In this document: positions 55,329 through 64,000 of the stretch, one piece after another | Layout: every line of letters starts with the position of its first letter | Position numbering within the stretch: the first letter of the stretch is position 1 | Assembly (NCBI RefSeq): GCF_900089605.1 | Contig: NZ_LT594324.1 | Location: 186,001 to 250,000, forward strand | Length of the DNA stretch: 64,000 nt | Source: Micromonospora narathiwatensis | GTDB lineage: Bacteria > Actinomycetota > Actinomycetes > Mycobacteriales > Micromonosporaceae | Direction of reading: 5' to 3' | The notes under the pieces: model-generated | Database searches by the model: none | Seen by the model: the letters and a program-made list of their open reading frames with translations, nothing else | Told to the model about the DNA's origin: nothing | Program-made: the position numbers and the translations under genes

Positions 55329-56066
55329 CTAGTGGCGCGCGCCGCCTTGGGGGAGGGTCTCGCCGGGGTCGGCCGGACGGAGCTGGGCGAGCTGGCTGAC
55401 CAGCTCGGTCTCGAAGAACGCCGCCGGCTCGTCGACCGCCCAGCCGAGGTGCCCGAAGACCTCCATGGCGACCAGGCCGTAGAGCCGGGTCCAGGCGGAG
55501 AGGAAGGCGTACGCGACCTCGATCGGCAGGGTGCCGTGCCTGGTCGTCAGCGGGGCGAGGTGCCCGCCGAGCTGTTCCTGGAGCAGCTCCGCCGGTGGGG
55601 TGGGCAGCCGGCTGCCCCGGGTGAGTTCCACGAACGGGGTGAGGAAGACCGCGCACAGGCGTGCCCCCGGATGGTCGGGGTCGGCGCATTGATCGGCGAG
55701 CCCGGCCACCCCGGGGACCGGGTTGCCGAAGATCAGGGTGAACTCGGCGGGGTGGCCGACGGCCCAGCGCCGCAGGGCCCGGCACATTTCGAGGAGCTGG
55801 CCGGTGGGGTCCGGGCTCGCCGCGTCCCGGGCCGCCTCGATCTCCTGGCGCAGTTCGTCGTAGAGGTCGCCGGCCAGCCCGGCGACCAGCGCCTCCAGGC
55901 TGGGGAAGTACCGGTAGATGGCCGGGGCGGTCATGCCCATGTCCCGGGCGATCGCCCGTAGTGAGACCGCCTCGACCCCGCCGGTCACCAACAGCCGCCG
56001 CGCCCCGTCCTTGATCTCGGAGAGGGTCGCCGTGCGCAGGCGTTCCCGCCGGGTGGGTGCGGTCAT
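55329..56066 (-). CDS. TetR-family transcriptional regulator
   Basis: 245 aa. The N-terminal HTH is LVTGGVEAVSLRAIARDMGM with TAPAIYRYFPSLEALVAGLA. The C-terminal ligand domain (WHG/TetR_C-type) has FTLIFGNPVPG and AWTRLYGLVAMEVFGHL. It is divergent from the MMPL exporter gene, with two AACGCCGTT palindromes between them. It therefore probably represses the exporter and its own operon with the FAD enzyme. Confidence 0.95.
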   Translation of the reverse strand: MTAPTRRERLRTATLSEIKDGARRLLVTGGVEAVSLRAIARDMGMTAPAIYRYFPSLEALVAGLAGDLYDELRQEIEAARDAASPDPTGQLLEMCRALRRWAVGHPAEFTLIFGNPVPGVAGLADQCADPDHPGARLCAVFLTPFVELTRGSRLPTPPAELLQEQLGGHLAPLTTRHGTLPIEVAYAFLSAWTRLYGLVAMEVFGHLGWAVDEPAAFFETELVSQLAQLRPADPGETLPQGGARH

Positions 56067-56078
56067 CCGTCAGCCCCC

Positions 56079-56121
56079 TTGACCGGAGAGAACGCCGTTG
56101 TCATAGTAAACGCCGTTCACT
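56079..56121 (+). promoter_or_regulatory. MMPL promoter overlapped by a paired TetR operator
   Basis: TTGACC (56079-56084), a 17-nt spacer and CATAGT (56102-56107) form a good housekeeping promoter toward the MMPL gene. AACGCCGTT occurs twice, at 56091-56099 (in the spacer) and 56109-56117 (just after the -10), 18 bp apart. The second copy extends to a 17-bp near-palindrome AGTAAACGCCGTTCACT (56105-56121). Binding here would block RNA polymerase. Confidence 0.7.
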
Positions 56122-56176
56122 CAGATGATCGATGGTTACCGGATACGACCTTAACGGCCGGTGAGGAGGAATGGCG

Positions 56177-58351
56177 ATGTTCGCCTGGTGGGGGCGAGTG
56201 GTGGTGCGCGCCCGGTGGGCGGTGCTGGCCGCCGCCGTGGCGCTCGTGGTGCTCGGCTCGACCTGGGGTGCGGGCGTCTTCGGCGAACTGACCGGGGGCG
56301 GCTTCCAGGACCCGGCCAGCGAGTCCAGCCGGACCGCCGAGCGGATCACCGCCGAACTGGGCCGGCAGGGCGCCGACGTGATCGTCCTCTGGTCCAGCGA
56401 CACCGCCACCGTCGACCAGCCGGCGTTCCGTGACCCGGTCACCGCAACCGTCGCCGGCCTGCGCGGGCGGTCCGCGGTGACCAGTGTGACCACCTGGTAC
56501 GACAGCCCCACCCCGGCCCTGGTCGCCACCGACCGTCAGGCCACGTACGCCCTCGTCCGGCTCGCCGGTGCGGACGAGGACGCGCGGTCGACACAGTTCG
56601 CGGCGCTGCGCCCCGCGCTCGACGTCCCCGGGCTGCGTACCGAGGTGGGGGGCACCGTCGCCTTCCAGCACTACGCCAACACCCAGACCACCAAGGACAT
56701 CACCCGCGCCGAGACGCTGTCCATGCCGGTGCTGCTGGTGCTCCTCGTGCTGATCTTCGGCGGACTGGTCGCCGCCACCACCCCGCTGCTCATCGGCGGG
56801 CTGGCCATCCTCGGCGCGTTCGTCGCCGTACGGGTGGTGAACCTGTTCACCGACGTATCGATCTTCGCGATCAACATCATCACGCTGATCGGCCTCGGCA
56901 TGGCCGTCGACTACGCGCTGTTCGTGGTGAGCCGGTTCCGGGAGGAACTCGCCGCCGGGCACGACACCACCGAGGCGATCCGGCGCACCATGGCCACCGC
57001 CGGCCGCACCGTGCTCGTCTCCGGGCTCACCGTGGCCCTCGCCCTGGCCAGCCTGCTGATCTTCCCGCAGTCGTTCCTCCGCTCGATGGGACTCGGCGGC
57101 GTGGCCGCCGTCCTGGTCGCCATGCTGGCCGCGCTGACCGTGCTGCCGGCCCTGCTGGCGGTGCTCGGGCACCGGATCGACGCGCTGCGCGTACCCCTGC
57201 CGTGGCGGCGCGGGACGCGGCGTACCGGACCGGCGGCGGCCGGCGGGGGCGGCGCGTGGGCCCGGATCGCGCGGAGCGTGATGCGCCGCCCGGTGCGCTA
57301 CCTGGTCGGGGTCGCGGTGCTGCTCGGCGTGCTGGCCACCCCGTTCCTGCGGGTCACCTTCGGCGGCTTCGACGAGCGGGTGCTGCCGGCGGACGCCGCG
57401 CCCCGGGTGGTCTCCGAGCGGATCGCCGCCGAGTTCCCCGGCGGCCAGGTCGCCCCGATCGACGTGCTGGTCTCCGGGGCGCCGGCCGAGGCGGCGCGCG
57501 GGTTCGCCGACCGGATCGCGGCGGTGCCCGGGGTGACCGGGGTACGGGTCGCCGCCGAGCGCGGGCAGGCCACGCTGCTCTCGGTGAGCTACCCCGGCGA
57601 GCCGACCGGCGACGTCGCCCAGCGGGTGGTCCGCGAGCTGCGCGGGCTGCCCGGGCCGGCCGGGGCCGAGGTACTGGTCGGCGGGCGACCCGGCGCCGAC
57701 CGGGACCTGCTGGACAGCCTCGGCGACCGGCTGCCGTGGATGGCCCTGTTGATGGCCGTCGCCACCCTGCTGCTGCTCTTCCTCGCCTTCGGCTCGGTGG
57801 TGCTGCCGGTCAAGGCGGTGCTGATGAACCTGGTCTCGATCGGCGCGTCGTTCGGCGTGGTGGTCTGGATCTTCCAGGACGGTCACCTGGCCGGGGCGCT
57901 CGGCTTCACCTCGACGGGCTTCATCGAGCCGAGCAATCCGATCCTCATGCTCGCGGTGCTCTTCGGGCTGGCCACCGACTACGAGGTCTTCCTGCTCTCC
58001 CGGGTCCGTGAGGAGTGGGACCGCACCGGCGACAACACCGCCGCGGTGGCCGGCGGGCTCCAGCACACCGGGCGGATCATCACCGCCGCCGCGCTGCTGC
58101 TGATCATCGTGGTGGCCGGCTTCACCACCGGCGGCATGTCCTACATCAAGCTCATCGGGGTCGGCATGATCGTGGCGATCGTGGTCGACGCGACGCTGGT
58201 CCGGGCCCTGCTGGTGCCGGCGACCATGCGGCTGCTCGGCCGCTGGAACTGGTGGGCCCCCGGTCCGCTGGCCCGGTTCTACCGCCGCTACGGCATCCGC
58301 GAGTCCGACCAGCCCGTCCCCGCCCCGCACGCCCCCGTCCCGGTCCCGTGA
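56177..58351 (+). CDS. MMPL-family RND transporter
   Basis: 724 aa from ATG 56177 (MFAWWGRVVVRARWAV). The ATG at 56171 is in frame too, but GAGGAGGA (56163-56170) leaves proper spacing only to 56177. Two repeats of one helix, an extracytoplasmic domain and five helices give 12 membrane segments. Characteristic stretches are GLGMAVDYALFVVSRFREE and LFGLATDYEVFLLSRVREE, carrying the proton-relay Asp-Tyr pairs. MMPL proteins export lipids, siderophores or drugs. The TetR-operator arrangement favours induced efflux. Confidence 0.95.
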   Translation: MFAWWGRVVVRARWAVLAAAVALVVLGSTWGAGVFGELTGGGFQDPASESSRTAERITAELGRQGADVIVLWSSDTATVDQPAFRDPVTATVAGLRGRSAVTSVTTWYDSPTPALVATDRQATYALVRLAGADEDARSTQFAALRPALDVPGLRTEVGGTVAFQHYANTQTTKDITRAETLSMPVLLVLLVLIFGGLVAATTPLLIGGLAILGAFVAVRVVNLFTDVSIFAINIITLIGLGMAVDYALFVVSRFREELAAGHDTTEAIRRTMATAGRTVLVSGLTVALALASLLIFPQSFLRSMGLGGVAAVLVAMLAALTVLPALLAVLGHRIDALRVPLPWRRGTRRTGPAAAGGGGAWARIARSVMRRPVRYLVGVAVLLGVLATPFLRVTFGGFDERVLPADAAPRVVSERIAAEFPGGQVAPIDVLVSGAPAEAARGFADRIAAVPGVTGVRVAAERGQATLLSVSYPGEPTGDVAQRVVRELRGLPGPAGAEVLVGGRPGADRDLLDSLGDRLPWMALLMAVATLLLLFLAFGSVVLPVKAVLMNLVSIGASFGVVVWIFQDGHLAGALGFTSTGFIEPSNPILMLAVLFGLATDYEVFLLSRVREEWDRTGDNTAAVAGGLQHTGRIITAAALLLIIVVAGFTTGGMSYIKLIGVGMIVAIVVDATLVRALLVPATMRLLGRWNWWAPGPLARFYRRYGIRESDQPVPAPHAPVPVP

Positions 58352-58396
58352 CCCACCCGGGCCCGGCGATCAACGCGGCCGGGCCCCGGAAGGCAC

Positions 58397-58402
58397 TAGC
58401 AT
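58397..58402 (+). promoter_or_regulatory. -10 element of the GNAT gene, leaderless geometry
   Basis: TAGCAT, a strong actinobacterial -10, ends 8 nt before the ATG at 58411. There is no Shine-Dalgarno sequence. The -35 is not evident. Confidence 0.5.
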
Positions 58403-58410
58403 CCGTCGGC

Positions 58411-58950
58411 ATGATGATCGCCTCGACCGACCGGCTCGTGGTCCGGGACTGGACCGACTCGCCGGACGACCTGGCCCGGATCTACGACATCTACTCGCGG
58501 GACGAGGTGATGCGTTGGCTCGGCGGGGGTGCGGGGCTGATGACCGACCCGGCCCAGGCGGCGGAGCGGGTGCACGCCTGGCGGGACCGGTACGCCCCGT
58601 ACGCCGGCCGGTGGGGGATCTGGGCGATCGAGCCGCGTGACGCCGGCCGGGCCGTGGGCAGCGTCCTGGTGAAGCCGCTGCCGGGGCGGGACGGTGTCAC
58701 CCCCACCGACGACATCGAGATCGGCTGGCACCTGCATCCCGACTCGCAGGGCCACGGCTACGCCACCGAGGCGGCCCGGGCCGTGCTGGACCGGGAGTTC
58801 GCCACCGGCACCCGGCAGGTCTACGCGGTGGTGATGGCGGGCAACGAACCGTCGATGGCGGTGGCCCGGCGGCTCGGCATGAGCCACCTCGGCGTCCGCA
58901 CCGACTGGTACGGCGGCATCGAGCTGGAAGCCTTCCGGCTGCGCCCCTGA
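58411..58950 (+). CDS. GNAT-family N-acetyltransferase
   Basis: 179 aa from ATG 58411 (58414 also possible). RimJ/RimL-like: STDRLVVRDWTDSPDD at the start, the strand-4 segment DIEIGWHLHPDSQGHGYATE with acetyl-CoA loop QGHGYA, and NEPSMAVARRLGMSHLGV near the end. Substrate unknown. It has its own leaderless-type promoter. Confidence 0.92.
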   Translation: MMIASTDRLVVRDWTDSPDDLARIYDIYSRDEVMRWLGGGAGLMTDPAQAAERVHAWRDRYAPYAGRWGIWAIEPRDAGRAVGSVLVKPLPGRDGVTPTDDIEIGWHLHPDSQGHGYATEAARAVLDREFATGTRQVYAVVMAGNEPSMAVARRLGMSHLGVRTDWYGGIELEAFRLRP

Positions 58951-59180
58951 TCAAGCGGGGTATCAGACGGCGTCCGCGTCGAGGCATCCGCCGCGCCGGC
59001 AGTCTCACCCGCCCGGTGGTCGGCCACGGGGCCCCGCTCAGCCGGTTCGCCCCTGCCTGACGTGCGGATGGGATGCCGCGTGTGCAACTCTCGTCCGAGA
59101 CTTCTTCACCGGGGCGACGGGGGTCCCGCGGAGACCCATGCGCCGCGTGGGCAGATACGTCAGTCGAACCTGGAGACAAC

Positions 59181-59552
59181 ATGGCCAACCTCGACGCCGC
59201 CCTGAAGGACGCGATGACCATCGACGGCGCGATCGGCGTCGCGCTCGTCGACTACACCAGCGGGATGACCCTCGGCGTGGCCGGCGGCACCCCGGAGATC
59301 GACCTGACCGTCGCGGCGGCCGGCAACACCGATGTGGTCCGCGCGAAGCTGCGCACCATCGAGATGCTGAAGCTGAACGACGAGATCGAGGACGTCCTGA
59401 TCACCCTCGGCAGCCAGTACCACATCATCCGGCCGCTCAGCCGCCACTCCGGCAAGGGGCTGTTCCTCTACCTGATGCTCAGCAAGTCCCGGTCCAACCT
59501 GGCCCTCGCGCGGCACCAGCTCCGCAACATCGAGGAGCGGCTGGAGCTGTGA
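59181..59552 (+). CDS. Roadblock/LC7-like protein, first of a pair
   Basis: 123 aa from ATG 59181, preceded by TGGAG. A single roadblock fold with [20 protein letters not shown] (N-terminal part), [20 protein letters not shown] and a closing helix [13 protein letters not shown]. Bacterial roadblock proteins usually assist small Ras-like GTPases such as MglA, or belong to actinobacterial Cvn modules. No GTPase, histidine kinase or DUF742 gene is nearby. The stop overlaps the next start (GTGA). Confidence 0.8.
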   Translation: MANLDAALKDAMTIDGAIGVALVDYTSGMTLGVAGGTPEIDLTVAAAGNTDVVRAKLRTIEMLKLNDEIEDVLITLGSQYHIIRPLSRHSGKGLFLYLMLSKSRSNLALARHQLRNIEERLEL

Positions 59553-60019
59553 ACGACCCCGGTGGATTCCTGCCCCGCCGTACCGCGCGGCAGCCCGACC
59601 TTCCGGCACCGGCCCCGCTTCCGCGCTCGCTGGCCGGCAACCCGTCGTTGCCGTACCCGGCGATCGGGACCGAGCTGGCCGAGCTGCGCCTGCAGATCCC
59701 CGGCGTGCGGGGAAGCGTGCTCGGCGGTGTGGATGGTCTGCGCATCACCCACGACGTGCCGGAGGAACTGGATCCCGACGACCTGGCCGCGGTGGCGGCG
59801 GCGACCTTCGGCCTGGGCCGGCAGGTCAGCCTCCGCCTCGGTCAGGGCGAGTTCTGCCAGTCCACCGTCCGCAACCAGGCCGGCTACTTCGCCGTGTACG
59901 CGGTGGGTGCGGAGGCGCTGCTCTGCGTGGTCGGCCAGGACGCGATCAACGTGGCTCGGCTGCACCTGCACGCCCCGCCGGTGGCGGAACGCCTCGCCAA
60001 GCTGCTCGCCCAGGTCTGA
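59549..60019 (+). CDS. Roadblock/LC7-like protein, second of a pair
   Basis: 156 aa, GTG start overlapping the previous gene. After a Pro-rich N-terminal tail (~45 aa) the roadblock domain shows [40 protein letters not shown] and [20 protein letters not shown]. Such domains form hetero- or homodimers, so the pair probably assembles into one complex. It ends 56 bp before dxr, which has its own promoter-like element. Confidence 0.82.
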   Translation: MNDPGGFLPRRTARQPDLPAPAPLPRSLAGNPSLPYPAIGTELAELRLQIPGVRGSVLGGVDGLRITHDVPEELDPDDLAAVAAATFGLGRQVSLRLGQGEFCQSTVRNQAGYFAVYAVGAEALLCVVGQDAINVARLHLHAPPVAERLAKLLAQV

Positions 60020-60063
60020 CGACACAAACTGAGGCTCCCAGCGAGCGCCCAGGCGGGCTGAGG

Positions 60064-60069
60064 AAGAAT
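60064..60069 (+). promoter_or_regulatory. -10 element of dxr, leaderless geometry
   Basis: AAGAAT ends 6 nt before the dxr GTG. This fits leaderless initiation, though the nearby AGGAAG could also be read as a weak ribosome site with poor spacing. Confidence 0.35.
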
Positions 60070-60075
60070 GTCCGG

Positions 60076-61287
60076 GTGACGTATCCCCGCGATCTTGTCC
60101 TGCTCGGCTCGACCGGTTCGATAGGTACCCAGGCCATCGACATCGTCCGGCGTAACCCGGACCGGTTCCGGGTGGTGGCGCTCGGCGCCGGTGGCGGCAA
60201 CGTGGATCTGCTCGCCGCGCAGGCGCTGGAGCTGGGCGTCGAGGTGGTGGGCGTGGCGAGGGCCTCCGCCGCCCAGGATCTCCAGCTCGCGTTCTACGCC
60301 GAGGCGAGCCGGCGCGGCTGGGCCACCGGCGACTTCAAGCTGCCCAAGATCGTGGCCGGCCCGGACGCGATGACCGAGCTGGCCGGGTGGCCGTGCGACG
60401 TGGTGCTCAACGGCGTGGTCGGCTCGCTCGGGCTGGCGCCGACGTTGGCCGCGCTGCGCGCCGGGCGTACCCTCGCCCTGGCCAACAAGGAGTCGCTGGT
60501 GGCCGGCGGCCCGCTGGTCAGGGCTGCGGTGGCACGTCCGGGGCAAATCGTCCCCGTCGACTCCGAGCACTCGGCGCTGGCGCAGTGCCTGCGGGGCGGC
60601 ACCCGGGCCGAGGTGCGCCGGCTTGTCGTCACCGCCAGCGGCGGGCCGTTCCGGGGCCGCCGCCGCGACGAGCTGACCGAGGTCACGCCGGAGCAGGCCC
60701 TGGCCCACCCCACCTGGAACATGGGCCCGGTGGTCACGATCAACTCCGCCACGATGGTCAACAAGGCGCTTGAGGTGATCGAGGCGCACGAGCTGTTCGA
60801 CGTGCCGTACGCCGACATCGAGGTGATGGTCCACCCGCAGTCGGTGATCCACTCGATGGTCGAGTTCGCCGACGGCTCCACCCTCGCCCAGGCCAGTCCG
60901 CCGGACATGCGGCTGCCGATCGCCCTCGGCCTCGGCTGGCCGGACCGGGTGCCCGAGGCCGCCGCCGCGGTCGACTGGACCAGGGCCCACACCTGGGAGT
61001 TCTTCCCGCTCGACGACGCCGCCTTCCCGGCGGTCGCCCTGGCCAAGGCGGCCGGGGAGGCCGGGCGCTGCCGGCCGGCCATCTACAACGCGGCGAACGA
61101 GGAGTGTGTGGCGGCGTTCGTCGCCGGGCGGCTGCCGTTCCTCGGCATCGTCGACACCCTCCGGCGTGTGCTGGACGGCGCTCCCGACTTCGACGAACCA
61201 GGTACCGTCGAGGACGTGCTCGCCGCCGAATCGTGGGCACGGGCGTACACCCAGGAGATCATCGTCGGTTCGGTGGAAGGAGCTTGA
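60076..61287 (+). CDS. dxr: 1-deoxy-D-xylulose-5-phosphate reductoisomerase
   Basis: 403 aa, GTG start. NADPH fold [16 protein letters not shown], substrate and metal site [35 protein letters not shown], the flexible flap in [19 protein letters not shown], and [17 protein letters not shown]. It makes MEP from DXP with NADPH and a divalent metal, the first committed MEP-pathway step and the target of fosmidomycin. The stop overlaps the next start by one base (TGATG). Confidence 0.97.
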   Translation: MTYPRDLVLLGSTGSIGTQAIDIVRRNPDRFRVVALGAGGGNVDLLAAQALELGVEVVGVARASAAQDLQLAFYAEASRRGWATGDFKLPKIVAGPDAMTELAGWPCDVVLNGVVGSLGLAPTLAALRAGRTLALANKESLVAGGPLVRAAVARPGQIVPVDSEHSALAQCLRGGTRAEVRRLVVTASGGPFRGRRRDELTEVTPEQALAHPTWNMGPVVTINSATMVNKALEVIEAHELFDVPYADIEVMVHPQSVIHSMVEFADGSTLAQASPPDMRLPIALGLGWPDRVPEAAAAVDWTRAHTWEFFPLDDAAFPAVALAKAAGEAGRCRPAIYNAANEECVAAFVAGRLPFLGIVDTLRRVLDGAPDFDEPGTVEDVLAAESWARAYTQEIIVGSVEGA

Positions 61288-62534
61288 TGAGTTACCTGCT
61301 CGGGGTGGTGCTCTTCGCCGCGGCGATCCTCATCTCGGTGAGCCTGCACGAGGCGGGGCACATGCTCACCGCCAAGGCGTTCGGGATGAAGGTCACGCGC
61401 TACTTCGTCGGCTTCGGCCCGACGCTGTGGTCCTTCAAGCGGGGCGAGACCGAGTACGGCATCAAGGGCATTCCGCTCGGCGGCTTCTGCAAGATCGTCG
61501 GGATGACCCCGCAGGACGACGACGTCGACCCGGCCGACCAGCCGCGCGCCATGTGGCGGTACCCGGTCTGGAAGCGGACGATCGTGATGTCCGCGGGCTC
61601 GATCACCCACTTCATCCTGGCCCTGGTGACGCTCTGGTTCATCGCGGTCACCGCCGGCCTGCCCAACCCGAAGTTCCCGAGCACCGACGAAGGATTCAAG
61701 GCCGAACCGGCGGTGATCGCCCTCGCGCCGTGCGTGGTGGTGGAGAACGCCAGCCGCGCCTGCCAGGCCGGCGACCCGGCCAGCCCGGCCGCGACCGCCC
61801 AGCTCAAGAGCGGTGACCGGATCACCGCGGTCAACGGCCAGGCGGTCTCCACCTGGGGCGACATGCTCGACGTGGTCCGCGCCACCAAGCCCGGCCCGGC
61901 CACCGTCGCCTACGTCCGCGACGGCACCCCGGCCACCGCCACCGTCGACCTGGCCGCCGTGCAGCGCCCGCCGCTGGACGACCCGAAGGGTGCCACCTCG
62001 GCGGTCTCCGCGCTCGGCGTCGCCCTGCGGCCCAGCACGCCCGCCCTGGTGCAGTACGGCCCGGGCGCCGCGTTCGGCGCGACCGCCGACTTCACCGGCA
62101 ACATGGCGGTGCAGACCGCGCACGCCATGCAGCGGATCCCGCAGAAGGTCCCCGCCCTGTGGACCGCCGTCACCGGTGGCGAGCGGGACATGGACACCCC
62201 GATCAGCGTGGTCGGCGCCAGCCGGCTCGGCGGCGAGGCCGTGGAGAACAGCGCCTGGCTGGTGTTCTTCATGCTCTTCGTCTCGCTGAACTTCTTCATC
62301 GGCGTGTTCAACCTGCTGCCGCTGCTCCCGCTGGACGGCGGGCACATCGCGATCGCCTGGTTCGAACGGGTACGGTCCTGGCTCTACGCCCGGCTGCGCC
62401 GCCCCGACCCGGGCCGGGTCGACTACCTCAAGCTCATGCCCATCACGTACGTGGTGATCCTGATCGGTGGCGTGTTCACGCTGCTGACCGTCACCGCGGA
62501 CGTCGTCAACCCGATCACGCTCTTCTCAAGGTGA
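61287..62534 (+). CDS. rseP: Site-2 intramembrane protease, RseP/Rip1 family
   Basis: 415 aa. Zinc motif VSLHEAGHMLTAKAFG (HExxH) in the first membrane helix. One PDZ domain at ~residues 165-240 (LKSGDRITAVNGQAVSTWG). The third Zn ligand Asp is in NLLPLLPLDGGHIA. Four membrane segments are visible. Rip1 in Mycobacterium cuts anti-sigma factors and controls envelope stress and lipid genes. It sits between dxr and ispG, a conserved actinobacterial order. Confidence 0.96.
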   Translation: MSYLLGVVLFAAAILISVSLHEAGHMLTAKAFGMKVTRYFVGFGPTLWSFKRGETEYGIKGIPLGGFCKIVGMTPQDDDVDPADQPRAMWRYPVWKRTIVMSAGSITHFILALVTLWFIAVTAGLPNPKFPSTDEGFKAEPAVIALAPCVVVENASRACQAGDPASPAATAQLKSGDRITAVNGQAVSTWGDMLDVVRATKPGPATVAYVRDGTPATATVDLAAVQRPPLDDPKGATSAVSALGVALRPSTPALVQYGPGAAFGATADFTGNMAVQTAHAMQRIPQKVPALWTAVTGGERDMDTPISVVGASRLGGEAVENSAWLVFFMLFVSLNFFIGVFNLLPLLPLDGGHIAIAWFERVRSWLYARLRRPDPGRVDYLKLMPITYVVILIGGVFTLLTVTADVVNPITLFSR

Positions 62535-63716
62535 GTGCCTGAAGTGACCGCTGTCAGTCTCGGGATGCCTCCCGTACCGCCGCCGCCGCTCGCCGCGCGC
62601 CGGGCCAGCCGCCAGATCATGGTCGGCTCGGTGCCGGTGGGCGGGGGCGCGCCGGTTTCGGTGCAGTCGATGACCACCACCCTGACCGCCGACGTCAACG
62701 CGACGCTCCAGCAGATCGCCGAGCTGACCGCGTCCGGTTGCCAGATCGTCCGGGTCGCCGTGCCGTCTCAGGACGACGTGGAGGCGCTGCCGGCGATCGC
62801 GAAGAAGTCGCAGATCCCGGTGATCGCCGACATCCACTTCCAACCGAAGTACGTCTTCGCCGCGATCGACGCCGGCTGCGCGGCGGTCCGGGTGAACCCG
62901 GGCAACATCCGGCAGTTCGACGACAAGGTCAAGGAGATCGCCAAGGCAGCCGGTGACGCCGGTGTGCCGATCCGGATCGGCGTCAACGCCGGCTCGCTGG
63001 ACAAGCGGCTCCTGGCCAAGTACGGCAAGGCCACCGCCGAGGCGCTGGTCGAGTCGGCGCTCTGGGAGTGCTCGCTGTTCGAGGAGCACGGCTTCCGGGA
63101 CATCAAGATCTCGGTCAAGCACAACGACCCGGTGGTGATGATCCGGGCCTACCGGCAGCTCGCCGAGAAGTGCGACTACCCGCTGCACCTGGGCGTGACC
63201 GAGGCCGGCCCGGCCTTCCAGGGCACCATCAAGTCGGCGGTCGCGTTCGGCGCGCTGCTGGCCGAGGGCATCGGCGACACCATCCGGGTCTCGCTCTCCG
63301 CCCCGCCGGTCGAGGAGATCAAGGTGGGCGCCGCGATCCTGGAGTCGTTGGGCCTGCGCGAGCGGGGTCTGGAGATCGTCTCCTGCCCGTCCTGCGGTCG
63401 GGCCCAGGTCGACGTCTACAAGCTGGCCGAGGAGGTCACCGCCGGCCTGGAGGGGCTGCCGGTGCCGCTGCGCGTGGCCGTCATGGGCTGCGTGGTCAAC
63501 GGCCCGGGCGAGGCCCGCGAGGCCGACCTGGGGGTGGCCTCCGGCAACGGCAAGGGCCAGATCTTCGTCAAGGGCCAGGTCATCAAGACCGTGCCTGAGG
63601 GGCAGATCGTGGAGACGCTGATCGAGGAGGCGCTCCGGCTCGCCGCCGAGATGGGCGCGGAGATCCCCGAGGATCTGCGCGACCTGGTCCCCGGCGCCAC
63701 GGTCACCGTGCACTGA
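62535..63716 (+). CDS. ispG: 4-hydroxy-3-methylbut-2-enyl diphosphate synthase
   Basis: 393 aa, GTG start 62535 directly after the protease stop; GTG 62544 is an alternative. TIM-barrel part begins [20 protein letters not shown], followed by [14 protein letters not shown] and [14 protein letters not shown]. The [4Fe-4S] Cys ligands are in [15 protein letters not shown] and [13 protein letters not shown]. It reduces MEcPP to HMBPP, the next-to-last step of the MEP pathway, using ferredoxin or flavodoxin. It is part of the dxr-rseP-ispG operon. Confidence 0.97.
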   Translation: MPEVTAVSLGMPPVPPPPLAARRASRQIMVGSVPVGGGAPVSVQSMTTTLTADVNATLQQIAELTASGCQIVRVAVPSQDDVEALPAIAKKSQIPVIADIHFQPKYVFAAIDAGCAAVRVNPGNIRQFDDKVKEIAKAAGDAGVPIRIGVNAGSLDKRLLAKYGKATAEALVESALWECSLFEEHGFRDIKISVKHNDPVVMIRAYRQLAEKCDYPLHLGVTEAGPAFQGTIKSAVAFGALLAEGIGDTIRVSLSAPPVEEIKVGAAILESLGLRERGLEIVSCPSCGRAQVDVYKLAEEVTAGLEGLPVPLRVAVMGCVVNGPGEAREADLGVASGNGKGQIFVKGQVIKTVPEGQIVETLIEEALRLAAEMGAEIPEDLRDLVPGATVTVH

Positions 63717-63734
63717 CCCCGGCTCCGCCCCGAC

Positions 63735-63764
63735 GTGCGGCCGCCCTCACGGGGGTGGCCGCAC
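63735..63764 (+). terminator. Hairpin terminator after ispG
   Basis: GTGCGGCC (63735-63742) pairs with GGCCGCAC (63757-63764); the inner GCC/GGG bases can add pairs. GCGTCGTTTCC follows. The gene to the right converges, so it may serve both strands. Confidence 0.65.
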
Positions 63765-63782
63765 GCGTCGTTTCCGGCCCGG

Positions 63783-64000
63783 TCAGGCCGGCGCCGTCGG
63801 CCTCGGTACGGCGGCGAACTCGGAGAGGGTGAACCATCGGGGCAGCGCCCGGCGCAGCGCCTCCGGGCCGGCCACCTCCACCGCGCCGCCGCGCAGTGCG
63901 TTCGGCCAGCTCAGGTCGCCCAGCCACACGCTTACCAGGGCGCGCAGGTCGGCGTGGACGGTCACCGAGACGCCGTGGCCCGGGTCCACGTCGCAGACGT
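63783..64000 (-). CDS. C-terminal part of a regulator with SCP2-like domain (cut by window edge)
   Basis: Only the last ~72 residues are visible, read from beyond position 64000. The segment VSVTVHADLRALVSVWLGDL and ALRRALPRWFTLSEFA resembles the C-terminal sterol-carrier-like domain joined to HxlR-type winged-helix regulators in actinobacteria. The DNA-binding part lies outside the window, so the assignment is tentative. Confidence 0.55.
   Translation of the reverse strand, partial: VCDVDPGHGVSVTVHADLRALVSVWLGDLSWPNALRGGAVEVAGPEALRRALPRWFTLSEFAAVPRPTAPA

Noticed and set aside
56117..58330. 737-aa minus-strand frame opposite the MMPL gene
   Set aside because: Composition is Gly/Asp/Gln/Arg-rich with no domain, and the MMPL frame is certain.

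Overview
The window is 64 kb of high-GC actinobacterial chromosome from a member of the Micromonosporaceae, most likely Micromonospora or a close relative. The evidence is very high third-position GC, frequent GTG starts, the gene order smc-ftsY-amt-glnK-glnD-ffh-rpsP-rimM-trmD-rplS-lepB-rnhB-rpsB-tsf-pyrH-frr-cdsA-rlmN-dxr-rip1-ispG, and short dispersed repeats that I recall from Micromonospora genomes. The genus is an inference. I see no rRNA, tRNA, CRISPR array, prophage, insertion sequence or biosynthetic cluster. This is mostly core chromosome, with a few accessory genes and lineage-specific expansions.

Layout. 0.1-6.4 kb: a secreted CAP-domain protein, a small coiled-coil protein, smc and a HAD hydrolase that overlaps smc. 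6.5-11.5 kb (minus strand): a phoD-like phosphatase, a MarR regulator, a DHA2 drug exporter, a universal stress protein and a DinB/DUF664 protein. 11.6-18 kb: ftsY, a kinase-like phosphotransferase, then the nitrogen operon amt-glnK-glnD behind a GlnR-box-like site. 18-21.6 kb: an ABC exporter with a NarL-type two-component system. 21.7-32.8 kb: ffh, an amidohydrolase, proS, DUF402, then the translation block rpsP-khpA-rimM-trmD-rplS, two tandem signal peptidases, NUDIX, rnhB and DUF2469. 32.8-41.2 kb (mainly minus strand): a sulfite-oxidase-like enzyme, a methyltransferase, a class V aminotransferase, xerC, dprA, comM and yraN, with an M23 peptidase on the plus strand. 41.4-50.6 kb: a membrane protein, rpsB-tsf, pyrH-frr, cdsA, rlmN and a DivIVA-like repeat protein. 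50.7-58.9 kb: DUF2631, a TPR protein, a metallo-beta-lactamase/Rieske fusion, an FAD oxidoreductase with a TetR regulator, a divergent MMPL exporter and a GNAT acetyltransferase. 59.2-64 kb: two roadblock/LC7 proteins, dxr, a site-2 protease, ispG and a cut-off HxlR-like gene.

How the genes work together. ftsY and ffh are the receptor and GTPase of signal-recognition-particle targeting, and two LepB peptidases process exported proteins. rpsP, rimM, trmD, rplS, rpsB, tsf, frr, proS and rlmN serve ribosome assembly, tRNA/rRNA modification and translation. pyrH and cdsA feed nucleotide and phospholipid synthesis. dxr and ispG are two steps of the MEP isoprenoid pathway, on either side of the intramembrane protease. 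amt-glnK-glnD sense and import ammonium.

The most interesting signals are small. An 84-bp repeat unit sits between comM and dprA and forms a 27-codon reading frame that keeps ATGA coupling on both sides. A related repeat lies in frame inside the phoD-like gene. xerC, cdsA and the DivIVA-like gene carry low-complexity expansions. One intergenic region combines opposed G-tracts, a CCCCCTAA-type repeat and a long hairpin. A metallo-beta-lactamase domain is fused to a C-terminal Rieske domain. Several genes have a -10 element only 6-9 nt before the start codon, as leaderless genes do. I do not see a clearly new multi-gene system.
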